This document shows, one piece after another, positions 1-8,656 of a stretch of DNA of 64,000 nt. Made by a program: the position numbers and the translations under genes. The notes beneath the pieces were generated by a model, which was given only the letters and a program-made list of their open reading frames with translations, did no database searches and was not told the DNA's origin. The stretch is taken from positions 4,732-68,731 of the forward strand of contig NZ_CAJTYX010000012.1 in the NCBI RefSeq assembly GCF_910583865.1. The letters are read 5' to 3'. The stretch is from an uncultured Muribaculum sp. GTDB lineage: Bacteria > Bacteroidota > Bacteroidia > Bacteroidales > Muribaculaceae. Numbering within the stretch: position 1 is the stretch's first letter; each line of letters starts with the position of its first letter.

Positions 1-750
1 GATCTCATCCTTGTACCACTGCGGACGGTTGGGGAAGTTGTCGAATACGGCAACTATATCATCGATGTTCTTGATGATGGAGGTATAGATGGTGTATCCG
101 TCGTTGAATGCGAACGGGTTGGTCTCTTTGTTGCTCTTGTGGTCCTGGTATGCGATAGAGCCATAGAGGTCGGTGCACTCCTGTGCGGCTATGTCAAACA
201 GCAGCAGGCCGATAGCCTTGATTTCTACAAGATTGTTGGTGGCATCGTTGTTGAGGAGGTTTCCGAGGTTGTTCTTCATTGAGAGGAACCGTCCGTGGGG
301 CCCTTCGCAGAAGTTGCGCTTGTAGCTGTAGGTGGTCTCGAAACTACCGCCCCAGCTTTGGTCGCAGGTTGTATAGCCGGCATAGGCATCGGTAGTCAGG
401 CTGTAGACATACTGCCACTGGTGTTCTGCCGGTGGGTTGCCGTCCTTACCGCCCATAAGATAGTATTGGGCGGTAATTAGCATGTCTACATCATTTTTGA
501 TTTCGTTTTTGGCAGCTGCAAAATTCGTTTTTGCAGCAACGAAAGCTTCATACCCTTCGCTGCCTTCTTGAACTTCAGCGGGTATTTCCTTGATTTCGAG
601 GTTGTCGGCGTCACCGTGAAGCGGCTCCGGACGTACGTTTACGTCTTTTTCCTTATTGAACTCGTCGGAGGGAGTGTCGAAGTCCAAGCAAGACGAGAAT
701 GCAACAAGAGGGAGTGTCGCGAACGCGTATTTTATAATATTGATTTTCAT
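1..750 (-). CDS. SusD/RagB-like outer-membrane lipoprotein (3' end cut by window edge)
   Basis: The minus strand is open for 250 codons from the ATG at 750 to base 1 without a stop, so the C-terminal half lies outside the window. The N terminus is a lipoprotein signal with the lipid-attachment Cys at residue 21 (FSSC). The rest reads like a SusD helical (TPR-type) fold, with a long segment on early-chain helices and the pattern LLLFDIAAQECTDLYG typical of the family. SusD proteins are surface lipoproteins that form a lid over a SusC channel and capture oligosaccharide or peptide ligands. It lies 23 bp downstream of the susC-like gene, the standard susC-susD order. The substrate cannot be read from the sequence. 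Confidence 0.93.
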   Translation of the reverse strand, partial: MKINIIKYAFATLPLVAFSSCLDFDTPSDEFNKEKDVNVRPEPLHGDADNLEIKEIPAEVQEGSEGYEAFVAAKTNFAAAKNEIKNDVDMLITAQYYLMGGKDGNPPAEHQWQYVYSLTTDAYAGYTTCDQSWGGSFETTYSYKRNFCEGPHGRFLSMKNNLGNLLNNDATNNLVEIKAIGLLLFDIAAQECTDLYGSIAYQDHKSNKETNPFAFNDGYTIYTSIIKNIDDIVAVFDNFPNRPQWYKDEI

Positions 751-773
751 ATCGATTAATCTGATGATGGAGA

Positions 774-3700
774 TTAGAACTCAAGTTTGAGATTGATACC
801 GTAGGAGCGGGCCGAAGGCATGTTGAAGATGTCAAATGCACCGAGGCCGTTCTTGGTGGAGAGGGCGATGTCTGGGTCGGAGGGGCAATCCTTGTAGATG
901 AAGAAGAGGTTGCGTCCTACAGCCGATAGGGTAAGGCCCTTGATTGCGCCGTGGAAGAGGTCGCGCATGGTATAGCTTATAGATACCTCGCCGAGACGGA
1001 AGTTGGTGGCGTCGTAGACATATTCGGAGGCGATTGTCTGGCCGCCAACGGTGTTGTAGTAGTCCTCGATGGGTACGAGAGTGCCGTGGGCCATCATACC
1101 GGGCTTGCGGGTCTGGCCGTCTGACGAAACCCATGTCAGCTTCTCGGGATTTGCCTCATAGGCGAGACGTGCATCGGCTGTGCGCTGCGAGATACCTGCC
1201 TGGTCGAGATATGCCTCGGTGAGCGAGATGAACTTGCCGCCGATACGGCCCGAGATAAGGAAGTAGAGCGAGAGGTCTTTCCAACGCACGGTGTTGGACC
1301 ATCCGAGGTTCCACTTCGAGTTCATGTTGCCAAGGTAAATGTAGGAGTTGCTGCTTTTTACAGGTGTTCCGGCCTGGGGATCGATGTAGATCGAGCCGTC
1401 ATCGTTGCGGCGGAAGTCGAGGGCGTAGATGTCGCCGTATGAGCCGCCCTCTTCATAGCGCACTGCAATAGAATTGTTGGCTATGAGCTGCTCCATCTTG
1501 GAGGGGTTGCCCTGCTCGTCCTTGAAGGTCTTTTCAATCTTGTTGTCGTTGTACGCCACGTTGAATCCGGTTTTCCATGTCCAGTCGCGTCCGGCAAGGA
1601 TATTGTAGGAGATCGATGTCTCTATACCACGGTTGCGGATGCAGCCGGTGTTGACCGGTTTCGATTTGCCGCCGGTGGTGGCTGCGAGGAAGTAGCTGTT
1701 GGTTAGCTTGGTGTCGTAGTAGGTGAGATCCCAGTTGAGGGTGCTGTTGAAGAGCGAGATGTCGTAGCCCGCTTCGAACGATTTCGATTTCTCCGGACGT
1801 GGATTGTCGAAGTAGCCGTAGGTGGAGGTGGCCAGTGCGCCGGTGACGAGGTTGGCAGAGCCTTTCGAGAACACCTCGTTGGGGATTGAGTTACCTACTT
1901 CGGAGTAGGATGCGCGGAGCTTGAGGTGGGTGATGACCTCCGGGAGCTTCAGATAGCGGTGCACGAGGGTATTTGCGCCGAGCGACCAATAGCCGTAGTG
2001 GTCGGGTGTGCCACGGTCGGCGAACTGCTTGAACGAACGGTACCAGTCGATACGGTAGCTTCCTTCAAGATATACCATGTCTTTCCATCCGAGCTGTCCG
2101 GTGAAGAACCAGCCCTTGTCCCAGTTGGAGGAACGGCCGTAGGAAGCCCCGTTGCCACCCGACCAGCGTGCGGTGGGGTCGAAGTAGTTGACGAGGGTCG
2201 GCATCTTGCGCATCGAGAGCGGCTCGAAGTAGGTGGCTTGCGTCCATATCTTCTGTGTTGTGCCCTTTACGGTGTGGCCTACCCAACCTGTGGATGCGGA
2301 TACGGAGAGTGCCTCGGCGAAAGTCTTGTTGTAGCTGGCCATCACGTCGACATACCAGTCGTTGCTTGAGTAGATGTCTTGGCCGTAGATACCGAAGTCC
2401 TCCATCTGGGCCACATTCTGGGTGGTCGCATAGCGTCTTGTTTCGCCCTGGAACTTGGAGCGGTCGACGTTAAGACGACCCTGCACCATGAGTCCGGGTA
2501 TGATCTCGTAGCTTATTACGGCCGATCCATAGACGCGCTCCTCGGTCTGCTGTCCGCGGTTCATGTTGGTGAGCCAGTAAGGGTTGTTGTTTCCTGCTGC
2601 ATTGTATGCCCAAAGCTGCTGAGGGCCTTCGAGCATCGTACGTCCGATCACGGTCTTTCCGGTCTTGTCAAGATAGGAGATGTCGTTCGACTCCCACTTG
2701 CCGTTCCAGTCGACATAGTTGTCGCGGTAGTAGTCCATATCCACGTTGCCGGGCACACGGTAGAGGTCGTAGAGCGGGTTCATAACCGTGCCACCGCCGG
2801 GACGGTTCTTGTTCTTCGCATAGACATAGTTGATCGAGAGGTCGATCTTCAGCTTGTTGTCGAGGAGGTTGTAGTTCTGACGGAAAGAGAATGTGTTGCG
2901 GTTGTAGGAGTTGTTGGGCATCATTCCTTCCGAGTTGGAGTTGGCGTAGGAGAAGTATGAACGTACTTTTTCAGTACCGCCGGAGATAGAGAAGGAGTTG
3001 TTCCATGTGGTTCCGGTGCGGAAGAAGTCATCCACGTGGTCGGAGGTGGTGTTGCGCAGTTTGGCGTTTGCGTAGGCAAGTTCGGCATCGGTGTATGTTC
3101 CGATTTTCTTGCCCCATGCTCCGAGGCGCATACCATTTGCTTCGCCGCTGGAGTTCAATGTGACCAATGAGCCGTAGACGCTCTGCAGGTCGGGAGTAGA
3201 GAGGGGCTTGTCGAAAGTGACGTTGGAGTTGACCGTGATGCTGATCTTGCCTTCCTTGCCTTTCTTGGTTGTGATCATGAGCACACCGTTGGCGGCAGCC
3301 GAGCCGTAGAGTGCGGCGGCGTTGGCGCCTTTGAGCACGTTGATGCTCTCGATGTCGTCGGGGTTGATTAGCGAAAGGGCGTCGCCGCCTTCGGATGAGC
3401 CGGAGTATCCGAGACCGCTACCACCATCCCAGTTTGATTCGGCGGCCTTGCCTACCTGGTTTGTCATGGGGATGCCGTCGACCACGATAAGCGGGCTGTT
3501 GTTGCCCATCACCGACTTGTTGCCTCGGAGAAGGATCTTGGATGTACCGCCCGCACCGCCTGCGCTCTGGGTGATGGTGACACCTGACACCTTGCCGTTG
3601 AGCGAGTTGACGAAGTTGGCATCCTGCACTTTCATGAGGTCGTCGCCCTTGATTTCCTGGGTGGCGTAGGTCAGCGATGATTCTTTGCGCTGGATACCCA

Positions 3701-4022
3701 TGGCGGTCACAACGACCTCGTCGAGCAGCTGGCTGTCCTCTTTCAGAACCACGTGCAGCGGAGTGCCGTTTTCAACTTTGATTTCCTGGGTAGCGTAGCC
3801 GATATAGCTGAACACAAGGGTGTTTCCCTTGTTGAGTTTGATGGAGAAATTACCGTCGATGTCGGTAGCCGTTCCGTTTGATGTACCTTTTACCATCACA
3901 CTGACGCCAATCAACGGTTCATCAGTTCCATCGTAGACAGTTCCCGTTGCGGTGATGGCATCCTGAGCCCAACCGATGAGGGGAAGCAGCATTAACGCAG
4001 AAATAAGCAGACGTTTTATCAT
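774..4022 (-). CDS. SusC/RagA-family TonB-dependent outer-membrane transporter
   Basis: A 1082-residue protein with signal peptide (cleavage near WAQ-DA), a carboxypeptidase-regulatory-like domain (about 24-103), the linker LLDEVVVTAMG, a plug domain with the SusC signature around LIVVDGIP, and a C-terminal beta barrel ending in Phe (KLEF). It would import a bulky ligand across the outer membrane using TonB energy, gated by the SusD lipoprotein encoded immediately downstream. No sigma/anti-sigma pair or hybrid two-component regulator is visible nearby, so regulation is unknown. A -7-like box lies upstream at 4113-4120. The genes on its upstream side are phosphoesterase and tubulin-like genes, not glycoside hydrolases, so the pair may form a small transport locus or continue to the left of the window. 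Confidence 0.96.
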   Translation of the reverse strand: MIKRLLISALMLLPLIGWAQDAITATGTVYDGTDEPLIGVSVMVKGTSNGTATDIDGNFSIKLNKGNTLVFSYIGYATQEIKVENGTPLHVVLKEDSQLLDEVVVTAMGIQRKESSLTYATQEIKGDDLMKVQDANFVNSLNGKVSGVTITQSAGGAGGTSKILLRGNKSVMGNNSPLIVVDGIPMTNQVGKAAESNWDGGSGLGYSGSSEGGDALSLINPDDIESINVLKGANAAALYGSAAANGVLMITTKKGKEGKISITVNSNVTFDKPLSTPDLQSVYGSLVTLNSSGEANGMRLGAWGKKIGTYTDAELAYANAKLRNTTSDHVDDFFRTGTTWNNSFSISGGTEKVRSYFSYANSNSEGMMPNNSYNRNTFSFRQNYNLLDNKLKIDLSINYVYAKNKNRPGGGTVMNPLYDLYRVPGNVDMDYYRDNYVDWNGKWESNDISYLDKTGKTVIGRTMLEGPQQLWAYNAAGNNNPYWLTNMNRGQQTEERVYGSAVISYEIIPGLMVQGRLNVDRSKFQGETRRYATTQNVAQMEDFGIYGQDIYSSNDWYVDVMASYNKTFAEALSVSASTGWVGHTVKGTTQKIWTQATYFEPLSMRKMPTLVNYFDPTARWSGGNGASYGRSSNWDKGWFFTGQLGWKDMVYLEGSYRIDWYRSFKQFADRGTPDHYGYWSLGANTLVHRYLKLPEVITHLKLRASYSEVGNSIPNEVFSKGSANLVTGALATSTYGYFDNPRPEKSKSFEAGYDISLFNSTLNWDLTYYDTKLTNSYFLAATTGGKSKPVNTGCIRNRGIETSISYNILAGRDWTWKTGFNVAYNDNKIEKTFKDEQGNPSKMEQLIANNSIAVRYEEGGSYGDIYALDFRRNDDGSIYIDPQAGTPVKSSNSYIYLGNMNSKWNLGWSNTVRWKDLSLYFLISGRIGGKFISLTEAYLDQAGISQRTADARLAYEANPEKLTWVSSDGQTRKPGMMAHGTLVPIEDYYNTVGGQTIASEYVYDATNFRLGEVSISYTMRDLFHGAIKGLTLSAVGRNLFFIYKDCPSDPDIALSTKNGLGAFDIFNMPSARSYGINLKLEF

Positions 4023-4112
4023 GCGATTTAAGTTATGTGATAATTAATATTGGAATTTAAAATGTTTAGTGTTTTCCCTCGGGAAAGTCCGGAGTTGTTC
4101 ACTTGATGTCTG

Positions 4113-4120
4113 CAAATATA
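4113..4120 (-). promoter_or_regulatory. Candidate -7 box of the susC promoter
   Basis: The minus strand reads TATATTTG, matching the Bacteroidota -7 consensus TAnnTTTG. It lies in AT-rich DNA about 90 bp upstream of the susC start. No convincing TTTG box is present at the usual -33 spacing, so this is a tentative call from one element only. Confidence 0.35.
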
Positions 4121-4324
4121 AGATAAAATTTTTAACGAAATTTCACCCCCCCTATTCTTTTTAACGTTAATTAACCGAATTAAGTCTACATGTTAAATAA
4201 TATTTTTAAAAATGTGCATTTTGATAGTAAATTTTTTATGAATTATGGTTTGACTTATTTTTTGCAGGAGGATATTCCGGATAAAACCGGGATATGTGTT
4301 TCAGCGACTTGGAATGACATATAG

Positions 4325-4396
4325 ATGCGACGCTGCCGTGTCGCATCATGGATTGCTTATCAGCATTTTACCCTATGCAACACGGCAGCGCCGCGT
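4325..4396 (-). terminator. Long hairpin after the phosphoesterase gene
   Basis: An 11-bp perfect inverted repeat (CGCTGCCGTGT at 4331-4341, ACACGGCAGCG at 4380-4390) extends to about 17 pairs, 4325-4341 with 4380-4396, with one mismatch and one G-T pair. Its left arm also takes part in a second, mutually exclusive hairpin, GATGCGAC/GTCGCATC (4324-4331/4340-4347). No T-run follows on the minus strand. It could end the phosphoesterase transcript or act as an RNA-processing structure. Terminator is the simplest reading. Confidence 0.45.
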
Positions 4397-4435
4397 AGTC
4401 GGATATTTTACCGGAGTGGAGAGTTGCCCGGTAAA

Positions 4436-5440
4436 CTATTTTTTCTTATGAACGGGGAATTGCATTGAATTTATCACATCGCCTCCGCGAAGCCGCAGCC
4501 ATGTGTCGAGCCGCGGTTCGCCTTCATAAAGCACGATTACGCGTGCTCCGTTCTTGCCAAGATGGTTGTAGACGGTCTTGCCCCCGGAATAGCGTCCGTA
4601 GGCAAGTAGCACGCCGGCAAACTGTGTGGCGAAGTCGTTGTCGTGGTCGTGGCCGCAGAACACACCGAATACGTCGCCCATCTCCTTTATCGAGGCGAAC
4701 ATGCCGCTGTTGGCGGCCTGGCAACATATCTCCTCACCTTTGGTGCCGAGAAGGAAGTTCCGTGTGTCGCCCTGTGCAGCGGCATATTCCTGCAATGGTA
4801 TGTGCATGAACATCAGCGAAGGCAACGGCGCTCCGGCAGCCTCGGTGCGTGAGGCGCTCTGCGCCCTGTACCAACCTATCTGGTCGTACGTGAACCATGC
4901 ATATTTGCCTATCCCCGGCACACGTGCGCCGGAATGGCTGTCGAGGCAATAGAATGCTCCGACCGGGCGCTCGGACCCGTCGCTTCCGAGCAGGTCGATC
5001 ACGTAGTCGGGGCTGTCGACTCCCATGGGGCGGGGCGGCATTATGCATCCGGGCATCACCTGCAAGGCATCGTACATCTGCGGGAGCGTCATGTCGAACT
5101 GTTCGTCGTGGTTGCCGAATACCATGGCCCATGGCAGTCCCCGGCGTGTAATCGGTTCGGTAAGTTCTGTCAATGCCTCGGCCACACCATCGGCATAGAC
5201 GAGGTCGCCCGTGATGATGACGAAATCGGGATTTTCCGCGTCAAGGACCTCGTCCATCATCTCTGTGGCCGCCCGCGAGGCCTTTTTGCCATGCTTGTAG
5301 TGTATGTCGGTGAATTGCACTATCTTAAGCTTTCCTTCCGGATTGAAACGCAGTGACGACTGCACTTGGGCGGCAGCGGGGATGAAACATGCCAACAGCA
5401 TGGCCACGGACAGGATGATGGCTAACGGATGACGGATCAT
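4436..5440 (-). CDS. Exported calcineurin-like metallophosphoesterase
   Basis: A 334-residue protein with signal peptide (cleavage about residue 24, AAA-Q). It shows the metallophosphoesterase metal-site motifs in order: DIH (45-47), GDL (78-80), GNHDE (109-113) and a late GHDHDND. This fold binds two metal ions and hydrolyses phosphomonoesters or phosphodiesters; the closest described group is probably the Dcr2/Sia1-like phosphatases, and the substrate is unknown. The gene starts 29 bp after the stop of the SUMF1-like gene and on the same strand, so it may be the last gene of the tubulin-like operon, or an independent gene that has come to lie there. A large hairpin follows it. Confidence 0.9.
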   Translation of the reverse strand: MIRHPLAIILSVAMLLACFIPAAAQVQSSLRFNPEGKLKIVQFTDIHYKHGKKASRAATEMMDEVLDAENPDFVIITGDLVYADGVAEALTELTEPITRRGLPWAMVFGNHDEQFDMTLPQMYDALQVMPGCIMPPRPMGVDSPDYVIDLLGSDGSERPVGAFYCLDSHSGARVPGIGKYAWFTYDQIGWYRAQSASRTEAAGAPLPSLMFMHIPLQEYAAAQGDTRNFLLGTKGEEICCQAANSGMFASIKEMGDVFGVFCGHDHDNDFATQFAGVLLAYGRYSGGKTVYNHLGKNGARVIVLYEGEPRLDTWLRLRGGDVINSMQFPVHKKK

Positions 5441-5469
5441 ATGTTTGATATCCTATTGACGGTTTAAAA

Positions 5470-6606
5470 TCAGTCGGTGGTGAGTACGAGACGGAAACCG
5501 GTGGAACGTTCGCGCATGTTCTCCTCTACACGACGGCGGTATGCGTTGCGGAGATGATCTACGCTTTCGCTGTCCCATCCGCCGCCTCGGCGCACGCGGT
5601 TTTTCGACGGCGACGAACCGAACTGGTCGACTACATCTTTCTTAGGATAGTCGTTCTTATAATCCTCGCAAAGTTCCCAGACGTTGCCGCTCATGTCGTA
5701 GACACCGATTTCATTTGGTTTGAGCGACTTCACCGGCTGTGGACGCGACGAGCTGTTGATGTACCAGAAGCCCACTTCCTCGGCGGTGTTGTCACCGCTG
5801 TACTTGAAGTTGCCGGTCTTGTGGCCCCCACGTGCGGCATACTCCCATTCGGCCTCTGTCGGTAGGCGGAAGTTGACACGGGTAAGTTGGTTGAGGGCGC
5901 GGATGAATTCGTGTGCGTCGTTCCAGCTGACATTGGTCACGGGCAGCTGCGGGTCTTTTATCACCGAGGGGTTTGAGTTCATCACATATTCCCAGAGTTC
6001 CTGGGTGACCTCCGTCTCCCCGATGTAGAAGTCCTTGGAGATGGTCACCCAGTGCACCGGTTTTTCATCATCCTCGTTGCTTCCCTGCTCGGGGGTGGCA
6101 CCCATTTTGTACATGCCTGATTTGACTTTTATCATGTTGAAGGTCACGGGTTGTCCCTGGTCGGTGGCCATACCTCCGATGGACGCTCCGGCGCGTGCGG
6201 GGAGTGTCACCGGCACGAGATCGCCGAGCCCCTTTTTCTCCTGCGGCTTTGGCATGACGTTGAGCACGTAGGTGGTGTTGGCCTTTACCGCTTCGGGGAA
6301 ATCGTAGCGCAGAGGCACGTACTGCGAAGTCTTTACATTGAGCCAGTTGGAGCCTTCGGGCATGTAGATCCAGTATTCGCCTTCCTTCGGTTCGGACTTG
6401 ATGATGTCGCCTTCGAATGACGCTTCGGGCACTGCGAGGCCAAGTCGCACGAGGGCGCATGGGTTGCCGTTGGCATCGGATACCTGGTGGACGACGGCGC
6501 TGAGGTCGGACGGGTCTGCCCGGAATTCGCGCACCATAAGTTCCTGCGCCATAGCGCCGGCTATCATGAATAGGGTTGCAAGAAATGTTGTGACAATACG
6601 TTTCAT
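5470..6606 (-). CDS. Exported SUMF1/FGE-fold protein without catalytic cysteines
   Basis: 378 residues: signal peptide (cleavage near AMA-Q, residue 20), an N-terminal beta-rich domain (about 25-135) of PEGA-like character, then a formylglycine-generating-enzyme (SUMF1) domain (about 155-375). Family landmarks are clear: FYIGETEVTQELW, LPVTNVSWNDAHEF, FRLPTEAEWEYAARGG, YDMSGNVWEL, RVRRGGGWDS and a final GFRL. True FGEs carry a pair of active-site cysteines shortly before GFRL; here that stretch reads LRNAYRRRV and has none. It is therefore unlikely to make formylglycine. Many SUMF1-fold proteins in bacteria serve as binding modules instead. It is the seventh gene of the tubulin-like run, 47 bp after the NTF2-like gene. 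Confidence 0.88.
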   Translation of the reverse strand: MKRIVTTFLATLFMIAGAMAQELMVREFRADPSDLSAVVHQVSDANGNPCALVRLGLAVPEASFEGDIIKSEPKEGEYWIYMPEGSNWLNVKTSQYVPLRYDFPEAVKANTTYVLNVMPKPQEKKGLGDLVPVTLPARAGASIGGMATDQGQPVTFNMIKVKSGMYKMGATPEQGSNEDDEKPVHWVTISKDFYIGETEVTQELWEYVMNSNPSVIKDPQLPVTNVSWNDAHEFIRALNQLTRVNFRLPTEAEWEYAARGGHKTGNFKYSGDNTAEEVGFWYINSSSRPQPVKSLKPNEIGVYDMSGNVWELCEDYKNDYPKKDVVDQFGSSPSKNRVRRGGGWDSESVDHLRNAYRRRVEENMRERSTGFRLVLTTD

Positions 6607-6653
6607 GGGTTATAAGTCTATTATTACGTATTACGTTGAGAATCAAATGGAAA

Positions 6654-7667
6654 TCAGTTGCGGTCGAGCGTGAACGATGCGTTTTCGGAAGGCTCAGGGA
6701 GCTTGAAATCGCCCATGGTGAAGGCGGTGTCCTGGAGAGGCTGCCACGTGCGCACGTGGATTTTTGGATGGTCCTCGTCATTGAAGTCCCATATGAGGAA
6801 CACGATGCCCTCGTCGGAGTATCCCCTTGTGTGCCATTGCTGGCGGAGCGTCACTCCGTAGTAATTAGGTTTTGATGCGTGGCGCACAACGCGGTAGTCG
6901 TCGAACTTCACATTGACGTAGCCGCCGCGCTTCTGGCGGTCGAACACGATCTTGAGCTTGCTGAGATATTGCTGCTTGTTCTGCTTGACATACTCTACCT
7001 TCGTGGGGTTGGCAAGGGCTATGTCGCTGCGGCGACGGTCGGTGACCACGCGTCCGGTGATTATGAGGGCATCGTCGCTGAACAGGTCGTCGAGCATGCG
7101 TATGTCTTTCTGGCAGTAGGCGTTGCGCAGCTTCTCGCACCAATTGATGATCTGCATGCGGTTGGCGGCATCGCCAAGGCGTGCGCCGTCGCGCAGGAGT
7201 GTTAGATACTGCGTGTTCTCCATCGCGAAGTTGAAGTCGGCGAGCTTGCCTGTCGGAGTGAAGTCGAGCACCACTTCCTGGGCGAGCGGCCCTTCGTAGG
7301 TGTCGTCGAGCGGCTTCATGTCGACCTGTTGGTTGCGCACCTGGAGGCCGCGCATCGAACCGTTGGAATTCTTTTCCTTAAGGAGCTGTCCCACGTAGTC
7401 GTCCTGCGCGGTGGTGAAATGCACGTTTTCCCATGTCATCACTATCGACTGCTTGGCGTCGGTGGTGAGGTCGATGCCGGCGAAGTTGATGTCGGCGCCG
7501 GTGGCTGCGGCGGTGTTTATAGCGGAAAACAGTCGTGACACGTTCTGCTCTATCGCCGACTTTACAGCCGGGCTTACCGTGGTGGGTGCGAGCTTGAAGT
7601 CATAAGCACCCTGGGCCGATGCTGCCAGCCCGAGGGTAAGAAATAAAAGTGAGATGTATTTTTTCAT
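6654..7667 (-). CDS. Exported protein with C-terminal NTF2/SnoaL-like domain
   Basis: The ATG at 7667 begins a clear signal peptide (MKKYISLLFLTLGLAASAQG); an upstream in-frame ATG at 7682 would add five residues before it and is less likely. The N-terminal half (about 25-165) is of unknown fold. The C-terminal half (about 165-320) resembles the NTF2-like alpha+beta cone: a helix with LRNAYCQKDIRMLDDLFSDDALI, then strands ending in HPKIHVRTWQP. The aromatic/acidic spacing fits NTF2-like proteins, which often bind small ligands or act as protein partners. No catalytic residues can be assigned. Part of the tubulin-like gene run, between an unknown exported protein and the SUMF1-like protein. 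Confidence 0.85.
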   Translation of the reverse strand: MKKYISLLFLTLGLAASAQGAYDFKLAPTTVSPAVKSAIEQNVSRLFSAINTAAATGADINFAGIDLTTDAKQSIVMTWENVHFTTAQDDYVGQLLKEKNSNGSMRGLQVRNQQVDMKPLDDTYEGPLAQEVVLDFTPTGKLADFNFAMENTQYLTLLRDGARLGDAANRMQIINWCEKLRNAYCQKDIRMLDDLFSDDALIITGRVVTDRRRSDIALANPTKVEYVKQNKQQYLSKLKIVFDRQKRGGYVNVKFDDYRVVRHASKPNYYGVTLRQQWHTRGYSDEGIVFLIWDFNDEDHPKIHVRTWQPLQDTAFTMGDFKLPEPSENASFTLDRN

Positions 7668-7760
7668 ATCGTATATTTGCACGTTTGTTTCATGAAGAAG
7701 GACCTCTAAATCGGTTCGGTATGGTGGTTTGTCAGTCGGCGGTCAGGTGCGTCGCTCGTC

Positions 7761-8618
7761 CTATCTGCTGCGTGGGGTGAACCATACGGCATATTTCCCG
7801 CCGTAGGATGCGAGATGCCCCGTCGTTCCCGACACGTAATCGTGGCGGTTGTCGTCGGCACCGGGGCCGAGCAGGGCGATTATCGAACCGTCGTTGTTGA
7901 TTATCAGCCAGTATGCTCCTGCCGCGTCGCGACATGTGGGGAGTGCGCCGTAGCCGCGCAGTTTGCCGGTAGTCTTGTAGATGTTGAGGAGATAGGCGGC
8001 TTTGCGGGCGTCGGAGCTTTCGAGCAGTTCGGAAATCATATCGGCTACACGGCTGTCGTCGCCCTCGGCGGCATGGTATTCTATCGGCGCGGGTTCGTCG
8101 TCCCACAGGTCGTCGCTGAATGTGTCGCCGAAAAGCATTCCCAGCATCATGAGTCCTGCGGCAGCGGCCTCTGGCGAGAATGTATCGGTCTCCGAGGATG
8201 GTGCGGTCGTCTCGGCTATGGCTGGCGCCGGAGTCTCGGCGGGTGTGGGGACGGGTGTCGCCGGTTCTGCTGCCTGAGCGGGTTTGTTCGAGGCGAATGC
8301 AGAAATGGGGATGTAGCCGAATACGTAGTTGGCGTTGCCGCGCTTTCCGGTGATGTATTTTATCGCTCCGAGTTCGGCGGCGGCCACCTTGCGCGGCTCT
8401 CCACTCTCCTCCAGGTATTCGTTCATGAAGTTGGTGAGGGTCAGGCACACCGTCTCACGCGCCTCGTCGGCATTCTCCATGGTCGATTCCGCAAAGACAT
8501 AGGCCGGATCAAGCTTGATTTTGTTGATCTCTTTTGTCTGCGACTCGCTTTGGGCCGACATCAGCATCGGTAGGCAGGCCGAAAGGATGCAAAAGAAAAG
8601 GCGATTGATAATTCTCAT
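7761..8618 (-). CDS. Exported protein of unknown function with Pro/Ala/Thr-rich linker
   Basis: 285 residues. The signal peptide ends near residue 22 (LMSAQ). Residues 30-110 form an alpha/beta region containing EARETVCLTLTNFMNEYLEE. A low-complexity Pro/Ala/Thr/Glu linker follows (about 112-150). Then comes a C-terminal domain with the sequence AAYLLNIYKTTGKLRGYG. No recognised enzyme motif. The linker suggests two domains held apart in the periplasm. An overlapping open frame on the same strand (7732-8448) has the Arg/Pro/His-rich composition of a shadow frame and was rejected. It lies 38 bp after the preceding gene of the tubulin-like run, so cotranscription is likely. Confidence 0.8.
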   Translation of the reverse strand: MRIINRLFFCILSACLPMLMSAQSESQTKEINKIKLDPAYVFAESTMENADEARETVCLTLTNFMNEYLEESGEPRKVAAAELGAIKYITGKRGNANYVFGYIPISAFASNKPAQAAEPATPVPTPAETPAPAIAETTAPSSETDTFSPEAAAAGLMMLGMLFGDTFSDDLWDDEPAPIEYHAAEGDDSRVADMISELLESSDARKAAYLLNIYKTTGKLRGYGALPTCRDAAGAYWLIINNDGSIIALLGPGADDNRHDYVSGTTGHLASYGGKYAVWFTPRSR

Positions 8619-8656
8619 ATTCGTTATTGATAAATCTTTTTAAGAGAGAGTTATTT

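Larger units (their letters stand above)
4023..4435. other. 413-bp intergenic region upstream of susC
   Basis: No gene is visible. The part next to susC (about 4095-4260) is strongly AT-rich and probably holds its promoter. The part next to the phosphoesterase gene (4325-4435) holds two inverted repeats described separately. A small one at 4407-4414/4428-4435 has 8-bp arms (TTTACCGG/CCGGTAAA) and begins directly after the phosphoesterase stop codon. Confidence 0.6.

Noticed and set aside
7732..8448. 238-codon frame overlapping the exported protein at 7761-8618
   Set aside because: Arg/Pro/His-rich with no signal peptide; the chosen frame starts with a clear signal peptide and spacing fits the operon.
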